Shown: positions 22,853 to 31,471, counted from the stretch's first letter. The stretch: 64,000 nucleotides of DNA from Metarhizobium sp017305935 (GCF_029601685.1 NZ_JARRIR010000002.1:558001-622000), one strand, 5' to 3'. The notes: generated from the sequence alone by a model not told the origin. Numbers and translations are program-made.

Positions 22853-24387
22853 TAATGTTTCTCCCCGGAGCGCATGATAGCGCGCATAATCGATTCCTGA
22901 CTTGCCTCGGCCTTGGCAAGCTCGGCGACGATGCGGCCTTCGTTCATCACATAGATGCGGTCGCATGTGCCCAGCAGTTCCGGCATTTCCGACGAAATCA
23001 TCAGGACGCCCTTCCCCTCCGCCGCAAGCTCGTTGATGATGGAGTAGATCTCGAATTTCGCCCCCACGTCGATGCCGCGCGTGGGTTCATCGAGGATCAG
23101 CACCTCCGGATTGGTGAACAGCCACTTCGACAGCACCACCTTCTGCTGGTTGCCACCGGAGAGGTTGACCGTTTCCTGGTAGATCGAATGCGAGCGGATG
23201 CGCAGTCGCTTGCGATAGTCGGTCGCCACCTGCATCTCGCGCCGGTCGTCGATCACGCCGTTGTTGGCCACGGCGTCGAGATTGGCGAGCGTGGTGTTGT
23301 GCATGATGTTGTTCATCAGCACCAGGCCGAGATGCTTGCGGTCCTCCGTCACATAGGCGAGCCCCGCCTCGACGGCGCGTGGAATGGTGCTGACATCCAC
23401 CGGCTTGCCGTGCATCAGCACTTCGCCGGTGATCTTGTGGCCCCAGGAACGGCCGAAGATGCTCATCGCCGTTTCGGTGCGTCCGGCGCCCATCAGCCCG
23501 GCAATGCCGACGACTTCGCCGGCCTTCACATGGAAATTGACGTCATGCAGGAATTTCCGGTCGCGATGCTGCTGGTGATAGACGTTCCAGTTCTTCACCT
23601 CCAGCAGCGTCGGGCCGATATCCGGCTCGCGCGGCGGATAGCGATCCTCCATGTCACGGCCGACCATGCCCTTGATGATGCGGTCCTCGCTGATGTCCTG
23701 CGTATGACAGTCCAGCGTCTCCACGGTGCCGCCGTCGCGCAGGATGGTGATCTTGTCGGCGACCAGCTTGATCTCGTTCAGCTTGTGCGAAATGATGATC
23801 GAGGTCAGGCCCTGGCGGCGAAACTCCATCAGCAGCTGCAACAGCGCATGGCTGTCGGTTTCGTTGAGCGAGGCGGTTGGCTCGTCGAGGATCAGCAGCC
23901 GCACCTTCTTCGACAGCGCCTTGGCGATTTCCACGAGCTGTTGCTTACCGACGCCGATATCGGTGATCAGCGTCGCCGGCGCCTCGTTGAGGCCGACCTT
24001 GGCGAGCAGTTCCTTCGTGCGCGCGAAGGTCTCGCGCCAGTCGATGACGCCCTTCTGGGCGATTTCGTTGCCGAGAAAGATATTTTCGGCGATCGACAGA
24101 AGCGGCACCAGCGCCAGCTCCTGGTGGATGATGATGATGCCGAGTTCCTCGCTGTCGGAAATCGTGCTGAAGGCGCGGACCTTGCCGTCGTAGTGGATTT
24201 CACCCTCATAGGTTCCGGCGGGATAGACGCCGCTCAGAACCTTCATCAGGGTCGACTTGCCGGCGCCGTTCTCGCCGACCAGCGCGTGGATCTCGCCTTC
24301 GCTGACCTTGAAGCTGACGTTGTCGAGAGCCTTCACCCCCGGAAACGTCTTGGTGATGTTGCGCATTTCGAGAATGATGTTTTCCAT
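22852..24387 (-). CDS. gguA: multiple-monosaccharide ABC transporter, ATP-binding protein with two ABC domains
   Basis: A 511-residue sugar-type ATPase with two nucleotide-binding domains. The first has GENGAGKST, a VGKQQLVEIAKAL-type signature and LLILDEPTASL. The second has the degenerate P-loop GLMGAGRTE, LSGGNQQKVVLSKWL and LILDEPTRGIDVG. The ATG at 24387 has CAGGGA nine bases upstream, so it is preferred to the ATG at 24396. It follows chvE after a 157-base spacer that holds a repeat and a strong hairpin. Confidence 0.95.
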   Translation of the reverse strand: MENIILEMRNITKTFPGVKALDNVSFKVSEGEIHALVGENGAGKSTLMKVLSGVYPAGTYEGEIHYDGKVRAFSTISDSEELGIIIIHQELALVPLLSIAENIFLGNEIAQKGVIDWRETFARTKELLAKVGLNEAPATLITDIGVGKQQLVEIAKALSKKVRLLILDEPTASLNETDSHALLQLLMEFRRQGLTSIIISHKLNEIKLVADKITILRDGGTVETLDCHTQDISEDRIIKGMVGRDMEDRYPPREPDIGPTLLEVKNWNVYHQQHRDRKFLHDVNFHVKAGEVVGIAGLMGAGRTETAMSIFGRSWGHKITGEVLMHGKPVDVSTIPRAVEAGLAYVTEDRKHLGLVLMNNIMHNTTLANLDAVANNGVIDDRREMQVATDYRKRLRIRSHSIYQETVNLSGGNQQKVVLSKWLFTNPEVLILDEPTRGIDVGAKFEIYSIINELAAEGKGVLMISSEMPELLGTCDRIYVMNEGRIVAELAKAEASQESIMRAIMRSGEKH

Positions 24388-24421
24388 GTCAGGCATTCCC
24401 TGACCGCCCGGTTCTGTTCGG

Positions 24422-24460
24422 GCATTTCTCGATGGAAAACCGGTATTTCCCTGGAAATGC
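24422..24460. repeat. short interspersed palindromic repeat, copy 3
   Basis: GCATTTC (24422-24428) and GAAATGC as perfect 7-bp terminal repeats, with GGAAAACCGGTATTTCC between. It lies in the chvE-gguA spacer. Confidence 0.65.
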
Positions 24461-24495
24461 GCGCGATCCGGCCGGCGATAGACCTCCGAGTCCGA

Positions 24496-24526
24496 AGGGA
24501 ATCCGCGCGTCTCGCGCGGATTCCCT
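24496..24526 (-). promoter_or_regulatory. intercistronic stem-loop between chvE and gguA
   Basis: A perfect 14-bp stem AGGGAATCCGCGCG/CGCGCGGATTCCCT with a 3-base loop (TCT), 18 bases after the chvE stop. No T-run follows on the minus strand. It most likely protects the chvE message 3' end or partly attenuates, giving more binding protein than transporter. Confidence 0.7.
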
Positions 24527-24544
24527 CATGGCTTGCAGATGCGA

Positions 24545-25615
24545 TTACTTGTCGATCTGGTCGGCGGTATAGTAACCGGCGCCGACAAGCACGTCCTTGA
24601 CGTTCGACTTGTCGACGGCGACGGGCTTCAGCAGGTAGGAGGGAACGACCTTGACGCCGTTGTCATAGGTCTTGGTGTCGTTGACCTCGGGTTCCTTGCC
24701 TTCCATCAGCGCGTTGACCATGTTGACGGAAACCTTGGCGAGTTCGCGCGTGTCCTTGAAGATGGACGAATACTGCTCGCCGGCGAGGATCGACTTGACG
24801 GAGGGCAGCTCGGCGTCCTGGCCGGTGACGATCGGCATCTTCATGTCGCCGGAACCGTAACCGACGCCCTTGAGGGCCGAAAGGATGCCGATCGACAGGC
24901 CGTCATAGGGCGAGAGAACGCCGTTGACATGCGCATCGGTATAAGTCGAGGAGAGCAGGTTTTCCATGCGCGCCTGGGCGACGGCGCCGTCCCAGCGCAG
25001 CGTGCCGACCTGTTCCATGCCCTTCTGGCCGGACTTGACGACGATGTCGCCGCTGTCGATCAACGGCTGCAGGACGGACATGGCCCCGTCATAGAAGAAG
25101 AAGGCGTTGTTGTCGTCCGGCGAGCCGCCGAACAGTTCGACGTTCCACGGCTTGGTGTCGGCGAAATTCGCCTTCAGGCCGTTGACCAGCGTCGTCGCCT
25201 GCAACACGCCCACCTGGAAGTTGTCGAAGGTGGCGTAATAGTCGACATTGGCAGAGTCGCGGATCAGACGGTCATAGGCGATGACCTTGACGCCGGCGTC
25301 ATGGGCGCGCTGCAGGATGTCCGACAGCGTCGTGCCGTCGATGGCGCCGATGACCAGAACCTTGGCGCCCTTGGTGACCATGTTCTCGATCTGGGCGAGC
25401 TGGTTGGGAATGTCGTCATCGGCAAACTGCAGGTCCGGCGTGTAGCCGGCATCCTTGAACAGCTTTTCCATGGTCTCGCCGTCCGAGATCCAGCGCGTCG
25501 ACGTCTTCGTCGGCATCGAGATGCCGACCACGCCCTTGTCGGCGGCCAGCGTCGGCATGACAAACGAAGCGACGCTGATCGCGGTCGCTGCGAACAACGA
25601 AAGAAGGGTTTTCAT
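24545..25615 (-). CDS. chvE: periplasmic multiple-sugar-binding protein ChvE
   Basis: A 356-residue protein with a signal peptide (MKTLLSLFAATAISVASFVM, cleavage near TLAADKG) and a type I periplasmic-binding fold. It carries GISMPTKTSTRW, VIGAIDGTTL, IAYDRLI and NGVLSPYDGLSIGILSAL, all ChvE/MglB-type. ChvE binds galactose, glucose, arabinose and others; in Agrobacterium it also signals sugars to VirA. The ATG at 25615 follows GGGAGAG. The open frame continues upstream to 25825 but that part lies in the control region. Divergent gbpR is its known regulator. Confidence 0.95.
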   Translation of the reverse strand: MKTLLSLFAATAISVASFVMPTLAADKGVVGISMPTKTSTRWISDGETMEKLFKDAGYTPDLQFADDDIPNQLAQIENMVTKGAKVLVIGAIDGTTLSDILQRAHDAGVKVIAYDRLIRDSANVDYYATFDNFQVGVLQATTLVNGLKANFADTKPWNVELFGGSPDDNNAFFFYDGAMSVLQPLIDSGDIVVKSGQKGMEQVGTLRWDGAVAQARMENLLSSTYTDAHVNGVLSPYDGLSIGILSALKGVGYGSGDMKMPIVTGQDAELPSVKSILAGEQYSSIFKDTRELAKVSVNMVNALMEGKEPEVNDTKTYDNGVKVVPSYLLKPVAVDKSNVKDVLVGAGYYTADQIDK

Positions 25616-25791
25616 GTCTCTCTCCCTGAGTGGCAATAAACAGGCCGGAAAGCCCGCAAGTCGGTCCGTGGCCGGCCGGTGACGAAAGGCGTCGTCGCCC
25701 GTCGGGCTGTGTCTGCCAGCGTCTCCCCGTCCCGCCAGCCGCTTGAGCTGCTCCAGCACACACTTTGCAACCTCGTCTTTTTTCCCATACC

Positions 25792-25817
25792 TGTCAAATA
25801 CGATATCTTGCATATCG
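25792..25817 (-). promoter_or_regulatory. chvE promoter -35 with adjoining LysR-type operator
   Basis: TTGACA reads on the minus strand at 25797-25792, but the -10 position (GAGGTT) is poor, as in activator-dependent promoters. Directly upstream is the perfect inverted repeat CGATAT-CTTGC-ATATCG (25801-25817), a good candidate GbpR site. Confidence 0.55.
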
Positions 25818-25837
25818 CATACCAAAATTGATATAAT
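25808..25837 (+). promoter_or_regulatory. gbpR promoter overlapping the same inverted repeat
   Basis: A perfect -10 TATAAT at 25832-25837 and TTGCAT at 25808-25813 (18-base spacing). The -35 lies inside the inverted repeat at 25801-25817, which suggests autoregulation. The predicted leader to the ATG at 25888 is about 45 bases. Confidence 0.55.
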
Positions 25838-25887
25838 GCCTCCGTTTGCAACGTTTTAAATGGCATTTGCCGGAAACAGCCCTTCTC

Positions 25888-26907
25888 ATGACTATGCACG
25901 TCCCGATAGCGAATTCCGGCAAGGCACACGGCCAGGACAGTGACGGCCCCACCCTGATGAAGAGCGGCCTGAAGCTCGGCCATCTGCAGATGCTGGTGGC
26001 GCTGGAAGATCTCGGACAGGTCTCGGCGGCGGCCGAAGCGCTGCACATGTCGCAGCCGGCGGCCTCGCGCATGGTCTCGGAAATGGAAGCGATCGTGCGC
26101 GCACCCCTATGCGAACGCATCGCCCGCGGCGTCGTGCTCACCACCTATGGCGCCGCCCTTGCCAAGCGCGCTCGAAAAATCCTGCTGGAACTGCGCGAGG
26201 CCGGCCGCGAGCTTTCGGAGTTGCGCACCGGGCGCGGCGGCTCGGTCTTCGTCGGCGCCGTCACCGCGCCGGCGCTCAGCCTTGTCGTGCCTGCCGTGCG
26301 CCGGGTGACCTCGGCCTATCCCGGCATCGAGATCAACGTTCAGGTGGAAACCAGCAACATTCTCGCCCGCGAGTTGATGGCGGCGCGCCACGATTTCATC
26401 CTCGGCCGCATTCCAGAAGACATCAATCCCCAGCAATTCCATATGCATGAGATCGGCGTCGAGCGCGCCTGCCTGATCGTGCGCAGCGGCCATCCGCTGT
26501 TGAAGCAGGCGCTTGCAAGCCTTGCTGACCTGACCCGCTACGACTGGGTGTTCCAGCCGCCGGGCACGCTGCTGCGCCGCACGCTGGAGGATATCTTCGT
26601 GCGCGCTGACCTGCCGATGCCGGCCAACATCATCAACATGACCTCGCTGTTGCTGACGGTCGCCGTCATTCGCGATTCCAACGCCATCGCTCCCGTTGCC
26701 CTCGACATGGCGCAGTTCCTGGTCGGGCAGAGTTCGCGCGCCGGCGAAATCCGCATCCTGCCTGCCGATTTCGACATCACCGTCAAGCCCTACAGCCTGA
26801 TCACCATGCGCGAACGCGCGCTTCCGCCCAGCGCCCGCCTGCTTTACGACATGATCCTGGAGCAGTCGCGCATCCTGTCCGAAACCACCAGTTTCGCGCC
26901 ACTTTGA
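25888..26907 (+). CDS. gbpR: LysR-family regulator GbpR of the chvE locus
   Basis: A 339-residue LysR regulator with winged HTH at residues 31-90 (LQMLVALEDLGQVSAAAEAL, MSQPAASRMVSEME) and an effector domain. In Agrobacterium gbpR lies divergent to chvE and activates it with sugar, and the arrangement is the same here. The ATG at 25888 is chosen; a TTG at 25846 is too close to the -10 box, and an ATG at 25957 lacks a ribosome-binding site. About 35 residues precede the HTH, slightly longer than usual for LysR proteins. Confidence 0.9.
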   Translation: MTMHVPIANSGKAHGQDSDGPTLMKSGLKLGHLQMLVALEDLGQVSAAAEALHMSQPAASRMVSEMEAIVRAPLCERIARGVVLTTYGAALAKRARKILLELREAGRELSELRTGRGGSVFVGAVTAPALSLVVPAVRRVTSAYPGIEINVQVETSNILARELMAARHDFILGRIPEDINPQQFHMHEIGVERACLIVRSGHPLLKQALASLADLTRYDWVFQPPGTLLRRTLEDIFVRADLPMPANIINMTSLLLTVAVIRDSNAIAPVALDMAQFLVGQSSRAGEIRILPADFDITVKPYSLITMRERALPPSARLLYDMILEQSRILSETTSFAPL

Positions 26908-26953
26908 CCTCTTAGCCTTCGCGTCGCTTCACAGGGAAGAAAGGAAGCGGCCC

Positions 26954-27406
26954 GTGCTGTTTGGAAAATCGCTGTTCGAATCCGTTCTCGACCGGCTGAG
27001 GCAGGAGAGCGAACCGGAGGACGAAGACGGAATGCCCGCCGCCCAATCCAGCCTTTCCGCCTTCGGCGGCAGCTTTGTCGGCGCCGTTTTCGAACCCGCT
27101 TCCGACCATTGCGGCAGCCTGGACCACGGCTATCGCAACGCGCTTGACGGGATCGACGCCCCGCCGCCACCCGAACCGCAAATACCGCCGCACCTGCTGC
27201 GCCTGACGCTTGCCGAGATATCGGAGGATCTGGCCCTAGACTCCGACGATACGGTGCAAATCCTTCAGGACAAGCGTCGCGCCTTTGCCAGGAAGAACCA
27301 TCCCGACGGCTTTTCCGAACCCTATCGCGACAAGGCCAATATCCGCATGACCGTCGCCAACCTGATGGTCGACGAAGCCCTGCGCCGCCTCCAGCCAGGC
27401 CGTTAA
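26954..27406 (+). CDS. small J-domain-like protein
   Basis: A 150-residue protein from GTG, with AGGAAG ahead. The C-terminal half resembles a J domain: an amphipathic helix VQILQDKRRAFARKNHPDGF with HPD at residues 116-118, then DKANIRMTVANLMVDEALRRL. The N-terminal half is acidic and Pro-rich and unlike other J proteins. It probably stimulates a DnaK partner, but the target is unknown. The gene stands alone behind gbpR, and a short palindromic repeat begins two bases after its stop. Confidence 0.8.
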   Translation: MLFGKSLFESVLDRLRQESEPEDEDGMPAAQSSLSAFGGSFVGAVFEPASDHCGSLDHGYRNALDGIDAPPPPEPQIPPHLLRLTLAEISEDLALDSDDTVQILQDKRRAFARKNHPDGFSEPYRDKANIRMTVANLMVDEALRRLQPGR

Positions 27407-27407
27407 G

Positions 27408-27450
27408 GCATTTCCAGGAGAAGTGCGGCGGTTTTCCGGTCCAAGAAGCG
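27408..27450. repeat. short interspersed palindromic repeat, copy 4
   Basis: GCATTTCCAGGAGAAGTGCG then GCGGTTTTCCGGTCC with a degenerate right arm AAGAAGCG. It fills most of the spacer between convergent genes. Confidence 0.6.
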
Positions 27451-27457
27451 TCGCGTG

Positions 27458-27697
27458 TTAGGGCTGCTCCGGCCCGTTGCTGTCTGAAGACGGCGGCGCG
27501 GCAGGCGTTTCAGGGGCCGGCTTGTAGGTGAACAGCAGCATATAGGCTGAATAGACCGCCGCAGCCCCGGTGATGACCGCCCAGAAAGGCTGCCGCGCAT
27601 AGGCTTCGACCGCCGTCCACGCCGTACAGGACCCGACGACCAGCAATCGGATCCAGAGCGGTCGGTAGAACGGATGGCTCGGATCGATCAACTGCAT
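27458..27697 (-). CDS. small two-helix membrane protein (DUF3329-like), unknown function
   Basis: A 79-residue protein from the ATG at 27697 (GGGAAG about ten bases ahead), beginning MQLIDPSHPFYRPLWIRLLV. Two hydrophobic segments (LLVVGSCTAWTAVEAYA and FWAVITGAAAVYSAYMLLF) and a Pro/Ala-rich tail follow. Short proteins of the pattern HPFYRPLW plus two helices are common in rhizobia. The DUF3329 resemblance is from memory and uncertain. Confidence 0.65.
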   Translation of the reverse strand: MQLIDPSHPFYRPLWIRLLVVGSCTAWTAVEAYARQPFWAVITGAAAVYSAYMLLFTYKPAPETPAAPPSSDSNGPEQP

Positions 27698-27904
27698 GGC
27701 ACTGGCTTCCCGAAAGGACGTTTTCCCAGCTCTACCCCGGAACGCCTTCAAACGAAATCCCGCGCTGCACACCCGGACGAACTTTACGGTAACATTCCAC
27801 CCACCGTAAATCGCATCCGGCAGGCATTTTCAGATTGAAGCCCCGCCCATCCTGAGCTAAGAACCCTACATCAGCACGACGGCGAATCTTCGCCGCTCAC
27901 GGAT

Positions 27905-27981
27905 GCACCCGTAGCTCAGCTGGATAGAGTGTTGGATTCCGATTCCAAAGGTCACAGGTTCGAATCCTGTCGGGTGCGCCA
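27905..27981 (+). tRNA. tRNA-Arg (anticodon CCG)
   Basis: A complete 77-base cloverleaf. The acceptor is GCACCCG/CGGGTGC, the D arm GCTC...GAGT, the anticodon stem TTGGA/TCCAA around loop TTCCGAT (CCG), and the T arm ACAGG-TTCGAAT-CCTGT. An encoded CCA is at 27979-27981. Confidence 0.97.
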
Positions 27982-28002
27982 CTATTCCACGTCCCGGCTT
28001 CT

Positions 28003-28332
28003 TTGCTTAGTCTATTCTTGAAGGAATCCGACAAGCTTGTCGGCGATCTCTTCGCGGTTCACGAAGACGGCGATACCTTCTCCGTCGGCTGGAATTTCAA
28101 TCCGGCGTTCGGCGGAGCCGGCTATGCCTTCGAAGCCGCGACAGCGCTGTTCGCCCATCTTTTCGCAGCGCGGGCAGCGCGGTGGTTTTATGCCTCTGTG
28201 GAGGACCACAACACGTCCTCCCAGCGGCTATGCGAGAAACTGGGAATGCACCGGGAAGGATTGCTCAAGGAATTCGTATCGTTCAAGAAAGACGACGGCG
28301 GCATTCCCATTTACGGGAACACGATTCAGTAG
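28003..28332 (+). pseudogene. GNAT (RimJ/RimL-type) acetyltransferase, C-terminal fragment
   Basis: The frame encodes KESDKLVGDLFAVHEDGDTF, then the acetyl-CoA-binding region GWNFNPAFGGAGYAFEAATA and the closing NTSSQRLCEKLGMHREGLL of RimJ/RimL-like enzymes. The first ~70 residues of the family are missing; the frame enters abruptly 20-30 bases after the tRNA with no ribosome-binding site and only a TTG. It looks like a remnant cut off at the tRNA-Arg 3' end, perhaps by a past integration. Confidence 0.65.
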
Positions 28333-28518
28333 CCATCCTGCGGAAGGAATGGAAGCAAGCGGCGAGGTGAACGCGCTGCTTTAATCCGCGGCTGCCGGCG
28401 AGCCGTCGATCCGCCAAAGCGGCCATACCATGGCGCTTGCCAAAACCGCTGAATATCGATCGAGCGCTTTCGCATTGCTTGCGTAAAACGTTACATCCCG
28501 CTGTTTTCCTGAAGAACA

Positions 28519-28680
28519 TCACACGCCGGCGGCCGCACCCGTCAGCGCGAAATAGACATAGGCAGCGATGAAGAAGGCCGCGATGGCCAGCACCACCAGC
28601 AGGCGTTTCGCCCAGGGCGGCGTCTGCCGCGGCGGCTGCGGTTTCGGGCGGGGCTGAAATTTGATGACGTTGTCGGACAT
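28519..28680 (-). CDS. small single-helix membrane protein, unknown function
   Basis: A 53-residue protein from the ATG at 28680: MSDNVIKFQPRPKPQPPRQT, then one membrane helix (LLVVLAIAAFFIAAYVYFAL). The Lys/Arg/Pro-rich cytosolic head and single helix are typical of small rhizobial inner-membrane proteins. An open frame extends upstream to 28779 but has no family-like sequence. Confidence 0.6.
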   Translation of the reverse strand: MSDNVIKFQPRPKPQPPRQTPPWAKRLLVVLAIAAFFIAAYVYFALTGAAAGV

Positions 28681-28759
28681 GGCCCTTGCATAGCCGCAGC
28701 GGCGACATTTGCCAAACGAAGATTGCGTCGAGTCCGTGCGCAATCGTGCCGGGACAAGC

Positions 28760-28978
28760 TCAGGAGCGCAACACCGCATGGCCGATATCGAGCAGCATCT
28801 CCTCCTCGGCGATGCCGCGCTGAAAGGAGCGGATCAGCGTACCGGCGCAACGCGCGGCAACCGAACTGCTGGTCGGCTCGTTGCAATCGGCGCAGACCCG
28901 TTCGAAAACCCGCGCGACGACCGCAAGGTCGTCCGGGTTCAGGGCGGGCAAGACGCGATGAATCGGTGTATAGGACAT
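28760..28978 (-). CDS. small conserved hypothetical protein
   Basis: A 72-residue protein, MSYTPIHRVLPALNPDDLAV onward, with a GAGG ten bases before its ATG. Two Cys in VCADCNEP and a third in AARCAGTL could bind metal, but no known motif is complete. The codon use matches its neighbours. The function is not recognised. Confidence 0.6.
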   Translation of the reverse strand: MSYTPIHRVLPALNPDDLAVVARVFERVCADCNEPTSSSVAARCAGTLIRSFQRGIAEEEMLLDIGHAVLRS

Positions 28979-29110
28979 GGGGCATCATCCTCTGTCCGGC
29001 AGCTTGGCTGCGTGAAACGAATCGTTGCTGAGATCGACTGCGCACCGCGGCTACAATGCGCACGAGAGCAAGGCTATCGCAAGCCTGTTTCAACCGGATG
29101 ACGGGCGCTG

Positions 29111-30157
29111 CTACACGATGCCGCGCTCGCAACGTTCCTTTTCGGTGAGGATGGCGAGATCGAGGATTTTTTGCAGGTCGGCTGCGTGGCGGAAAGCGGG
29201 ATCGGGCGGAATGCCGGTGCGCACTGCCTCGGCGAAGCGCATGTAATTGGTCGGCACCGTGCCGGCATCGAGCGTGCGCCAGGTGGCGGTTTCGGCGTCT
29301 GCGCCGAGGCAGCCGCGCAGCGACGAGCCTTCCGTGCTGTGGCTGATTTCCAGCCCGCCCTTCTCGCCATAGATGCGCAGGCGCAATTCGTTGAGATGGC
29401 CGGTCGCCCAGCGGCTGGCATGGACGACGCCGAGCGCGCCGTTGGAAAAATCCACCGACATGGTGAAGCTGTCATTGGCATCGAGCTTGTAGTCGCCGAT
29501 CGACCCGCCTTGAACCTTGTCGAAGGTTTTGAGCCGCGCGAAGACGTGTTCGATGTCGGCAGCCGCGCCATAGGAGGCGAAATCGAGGATGTGGATGCCG
29601 ATATCGCCGAGCACGCCATTGGAGCCGTGGCCGGTGGAGAGCCGCCACAGCCATTGCGATTCCGTGCGCCAGTCGCCCCAGGCGCGCGACACCAGCCAAC
29701 TTTGCAGATAGGAGGCCTCCACATGCTTGACGCCGCCGATCTCGCCGGAAAGCACGATCTCGCGGGCCTTCTGCAATGGCGCGACATTGCGATAGGTGAG
29801 GTTCACCATATTGATGATGCCGGCGGCTTCGGCCGCCTGCGTCATCTCCAGCGCCTTCTCATAGGTCTCCGCCAGCGGCTTTTCGCACATGACATGCTTG
29901 CCGGCGGCGATCAGCGCCAGCGTCGTCGGATGATGGATGCGGTCGGGCGTGACATTGGTCGCCGCATCGAAGCCGCCCCAGGCGATCGCCTCGTCGAGCG
30001 AGGTGAAGCGGCGCTCGATGCCGTGCAGGTCGGCAAAGGCGTTGACGCGCGCGGCATCGACATCGACGGCGGCGACGACCTCGACGCCGTCGATCGCCTG
30101 AAAATTCTTGGCATGGCTATTGGCCATGCCGCCGGTTCCGAGAATGACCAGACGCAT
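29111..30157 (-). CDS. Gfo/Idh/MocA-family NAD(P)-dependent oxidoreductase
   Basis: A 348-residue protein. The Rossmann motif GTGGMANSH is at residues 7-15 and the family signature CEKPLAETYEKALEM near residue 95 contains the catalytic Lys. The C-terminal half has WLWRLSTGHGSNGVLGDIGIHILD. It likely oxidises or reduces a sugar derivative such as a 3-keto-sugar. It lies 10 bases after the ThuA-like gene, and in Sinorhizobium thuA-thuB are a similar pair in trehalose use. No sugar ABC transporter is adjacent here. Confidence 0.9.
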   Translation of the reverse strand: MRLVILGTGGMANSHAKNFQAIDGVEVVAAVDVDAARVNAFADLHGIERRFTSLDEAIAWGGFDAATNVTPDRIHHPTTLALIAAGKHVMCEKPLAETYEKALEMTQAAEAAGIINMVNLTYRNVAPLQKAREIVLSGEIGGVKHVEASYLQSWLVSRAWGDWRTESQWLWRLSTGHGSNGVLGDIGIHILDFASYGAAADIEHVFARLKTFDKVQGGSIGDYKLDANDSFTMSVDFSNGALGVVHASRWATGHLNELRLRIYGEKGGLEISHSTEGSSLRGCLGADAETATWRTLDAGTVPTNYMRFAEAVRTGIPPDPAFRHAADLQKILDLAILTEKERCERGIV

Positions 30158-30167
30158 GGAAGTTCCC

Positions 30168-30953
30168 TCAGCGATAACCGGCCTCGCCGGCCTGGTGCAA
30201 TCTCGGTCCGCGCTCCTCGATCGGCTCCAGCGCCTGTTCCACCGGGACGTTCGGAGCCTCGTTGATCGATTTCAGGTCGCCTTGCGGATTGTAGGCCCAT
30301 TTGACGGCATTCACGAGCACCTTGCGGACATTGGCGTCGTGGTAGGTCGGATAGGTTTCGTGGCCGGGACGGAAATAGAAGACATTGCCGGCGCCGCGCC
30401 GCCAGGTGAGACCCGAGCGGAACACTTCGCCGCCCTGGAACCAGGAGATGAAGACGGTTTCGAGCGGCTCCGGCACGGAGAACTGCTCGCCATACATTTC
30501 CTCGTATTCGACGACGAAGCTCTCGTCGAGGCCGGCGGCGATGGGATGGCGCGGATCGATGACCCACAACCGCTCGCGCTCGCCGGCCTCGCGCCATTTC
30601 AGCGCGCAAGGCGTGCCCATCAGGCGCTTGAAGATCTTGGAGAAATGCCCGGAATGCAACACGATCAGGCCCATGCCTTCCCAGACGCGGCGCGCGACAC
30701 GCTCGACCACTTCGTCGGAAACCGCGCCGTGGTCCTTGTGGCCCCACCAGGTGAGAACGTCGGTGCGGGCGAGGCGCTCTTCGCTGAGGCCGTGCTCCGG
30801 CTCCTGCAAGGTCGCGGTGGTCGCCTCGATGGCCGGATCGGCGTTCAGCGCCTCGGCGATGGTGACATGCATTCCCTTCGGGTAGATGCCGGCGACGATC
30901 TCGTTCGTCTGCTCGTGGATGTTTTCACCCCAGACCACGGTGCGTATGGCCAT
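30168..30953 (-). CDS. ThuA-like domain protein
   Basis: A 261-residue protein from the ATG at 30953 (GGAGG about ten bases ahead): MAIRTVVWGENIHEQTNEIV, then DVLTWWGHKDHGAV, GLIVLHSGHFSKIFKRLMG and WFQGGEVFRSG, all ThuA-family. The fold resembles class I glutamine amidotransferases without the catalytic Cys. ThuA proteins act with Gfo/Idh partners on keto-sugars such as those from trehalose or sucrose. Here the oxidoreductase follows directly. The substrate is not determinable. Confidence 0.88.
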   Translation of the reverse strand: MAIRTVVWGENIHEQTNEIVAGIYPKGMHVTIAEALNADPAIEATTATLQEPEHGLSEERLARTDVLTWWGHKDHGAVSDEVVERVARRVWEGMGLIVLHSGHFSKIFKRLMGTPCALKWREAGERERLWVIDPRHPIAAGLDESFVVEYEEMYGEQFSVPEPLETVFISWFQGGEVFRSGLTWRRGAGNVFYFRPGHETYPTYHDANVRKVLVNAVKWAYNPQGDLKSINEAPNVPVEQALEPIEERGPRLHQAGEAGYR

Positions 30954-31110
30954 CACGACGGCCTCCTCTCTGACATTTGCGATGCGGAAAAAATTGCTGT
31001 CAGGGCCAAAGCGATGAGGCGGCAACTTGTTCCCGTCGTCCGTGGTCCATCGCTATCGAATAGCCATGCGCAACCGCCACGCAAGAGGGACTTGAGGTTG
31101 CAGCGGCAAT

Positions 31111-31452
31111 TTAATGCGAAATGCTGTTGGAAAACAGATTGACGACCAGCACGCCGGCAATGATCAGCCCGAGGCCGATAATCGCCGCCAGATCCAGCGT
31201 CTGCCGGAAGAAGAAATAACCGACCGCCGAGATCAGCACGATGCCGAGCCCGCTCCAGATCGCATAGGTCAGCCCGACCGGAATGGTGCGCAGCACATGC
31301 GACAGGCAATAGAAGGAGGCGACATAGCAAAGGATCATCGCCAGCGTCGGCAACGGCCGGGTGAACTGCTGCGACATCTGCAGCGCCGACGTGCCGGCGA
31401 CTTCGAGGCCGATGGCGGTGAACAAAAGGGCATACAACATCGTCGGGCTCAT
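31111..31452 (-). CDS. small multidrug resistance (SMR) family efflux protein
   Basis: A 113-residue, four-helix protein with the key Glu in helix 1 (TAIGLEVAGT, E17) and the SMR helix-3 pattern IPVGLTYAIWSGLGIVLIS. It exports cationic compounds by proton antiport as a dimer. GGAG lies nine bases before the ATG at 31452; an in-frame TTG at 31467 is also possible. The TetR gene ends only 19 bases upstream, so regulator and pump share a transcript. Confidence 0.92.
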   Translation of the reverse strand: MSPTMLYALLFTAIGLEVAGTSALQMSQQFTRPLPTLAMILCYVASFYCLSHVLRTIPVGLTYAIWSGLGIVLISAVGYFFFRQTLDLAAIIGLGLIIAGVLVVNLFSNSISH

Positions 31453-31471
31453 CGGCCTTTGCTCCAATCCG

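Noticed and set aside
31001..31030. EcfG promoter ahead of the ThuA-like gene on the minus strand
   Set aside because: GGAAC is present, but the bases after 16 are GCTT instead of CGTT, so the match is incomplete and was not called.
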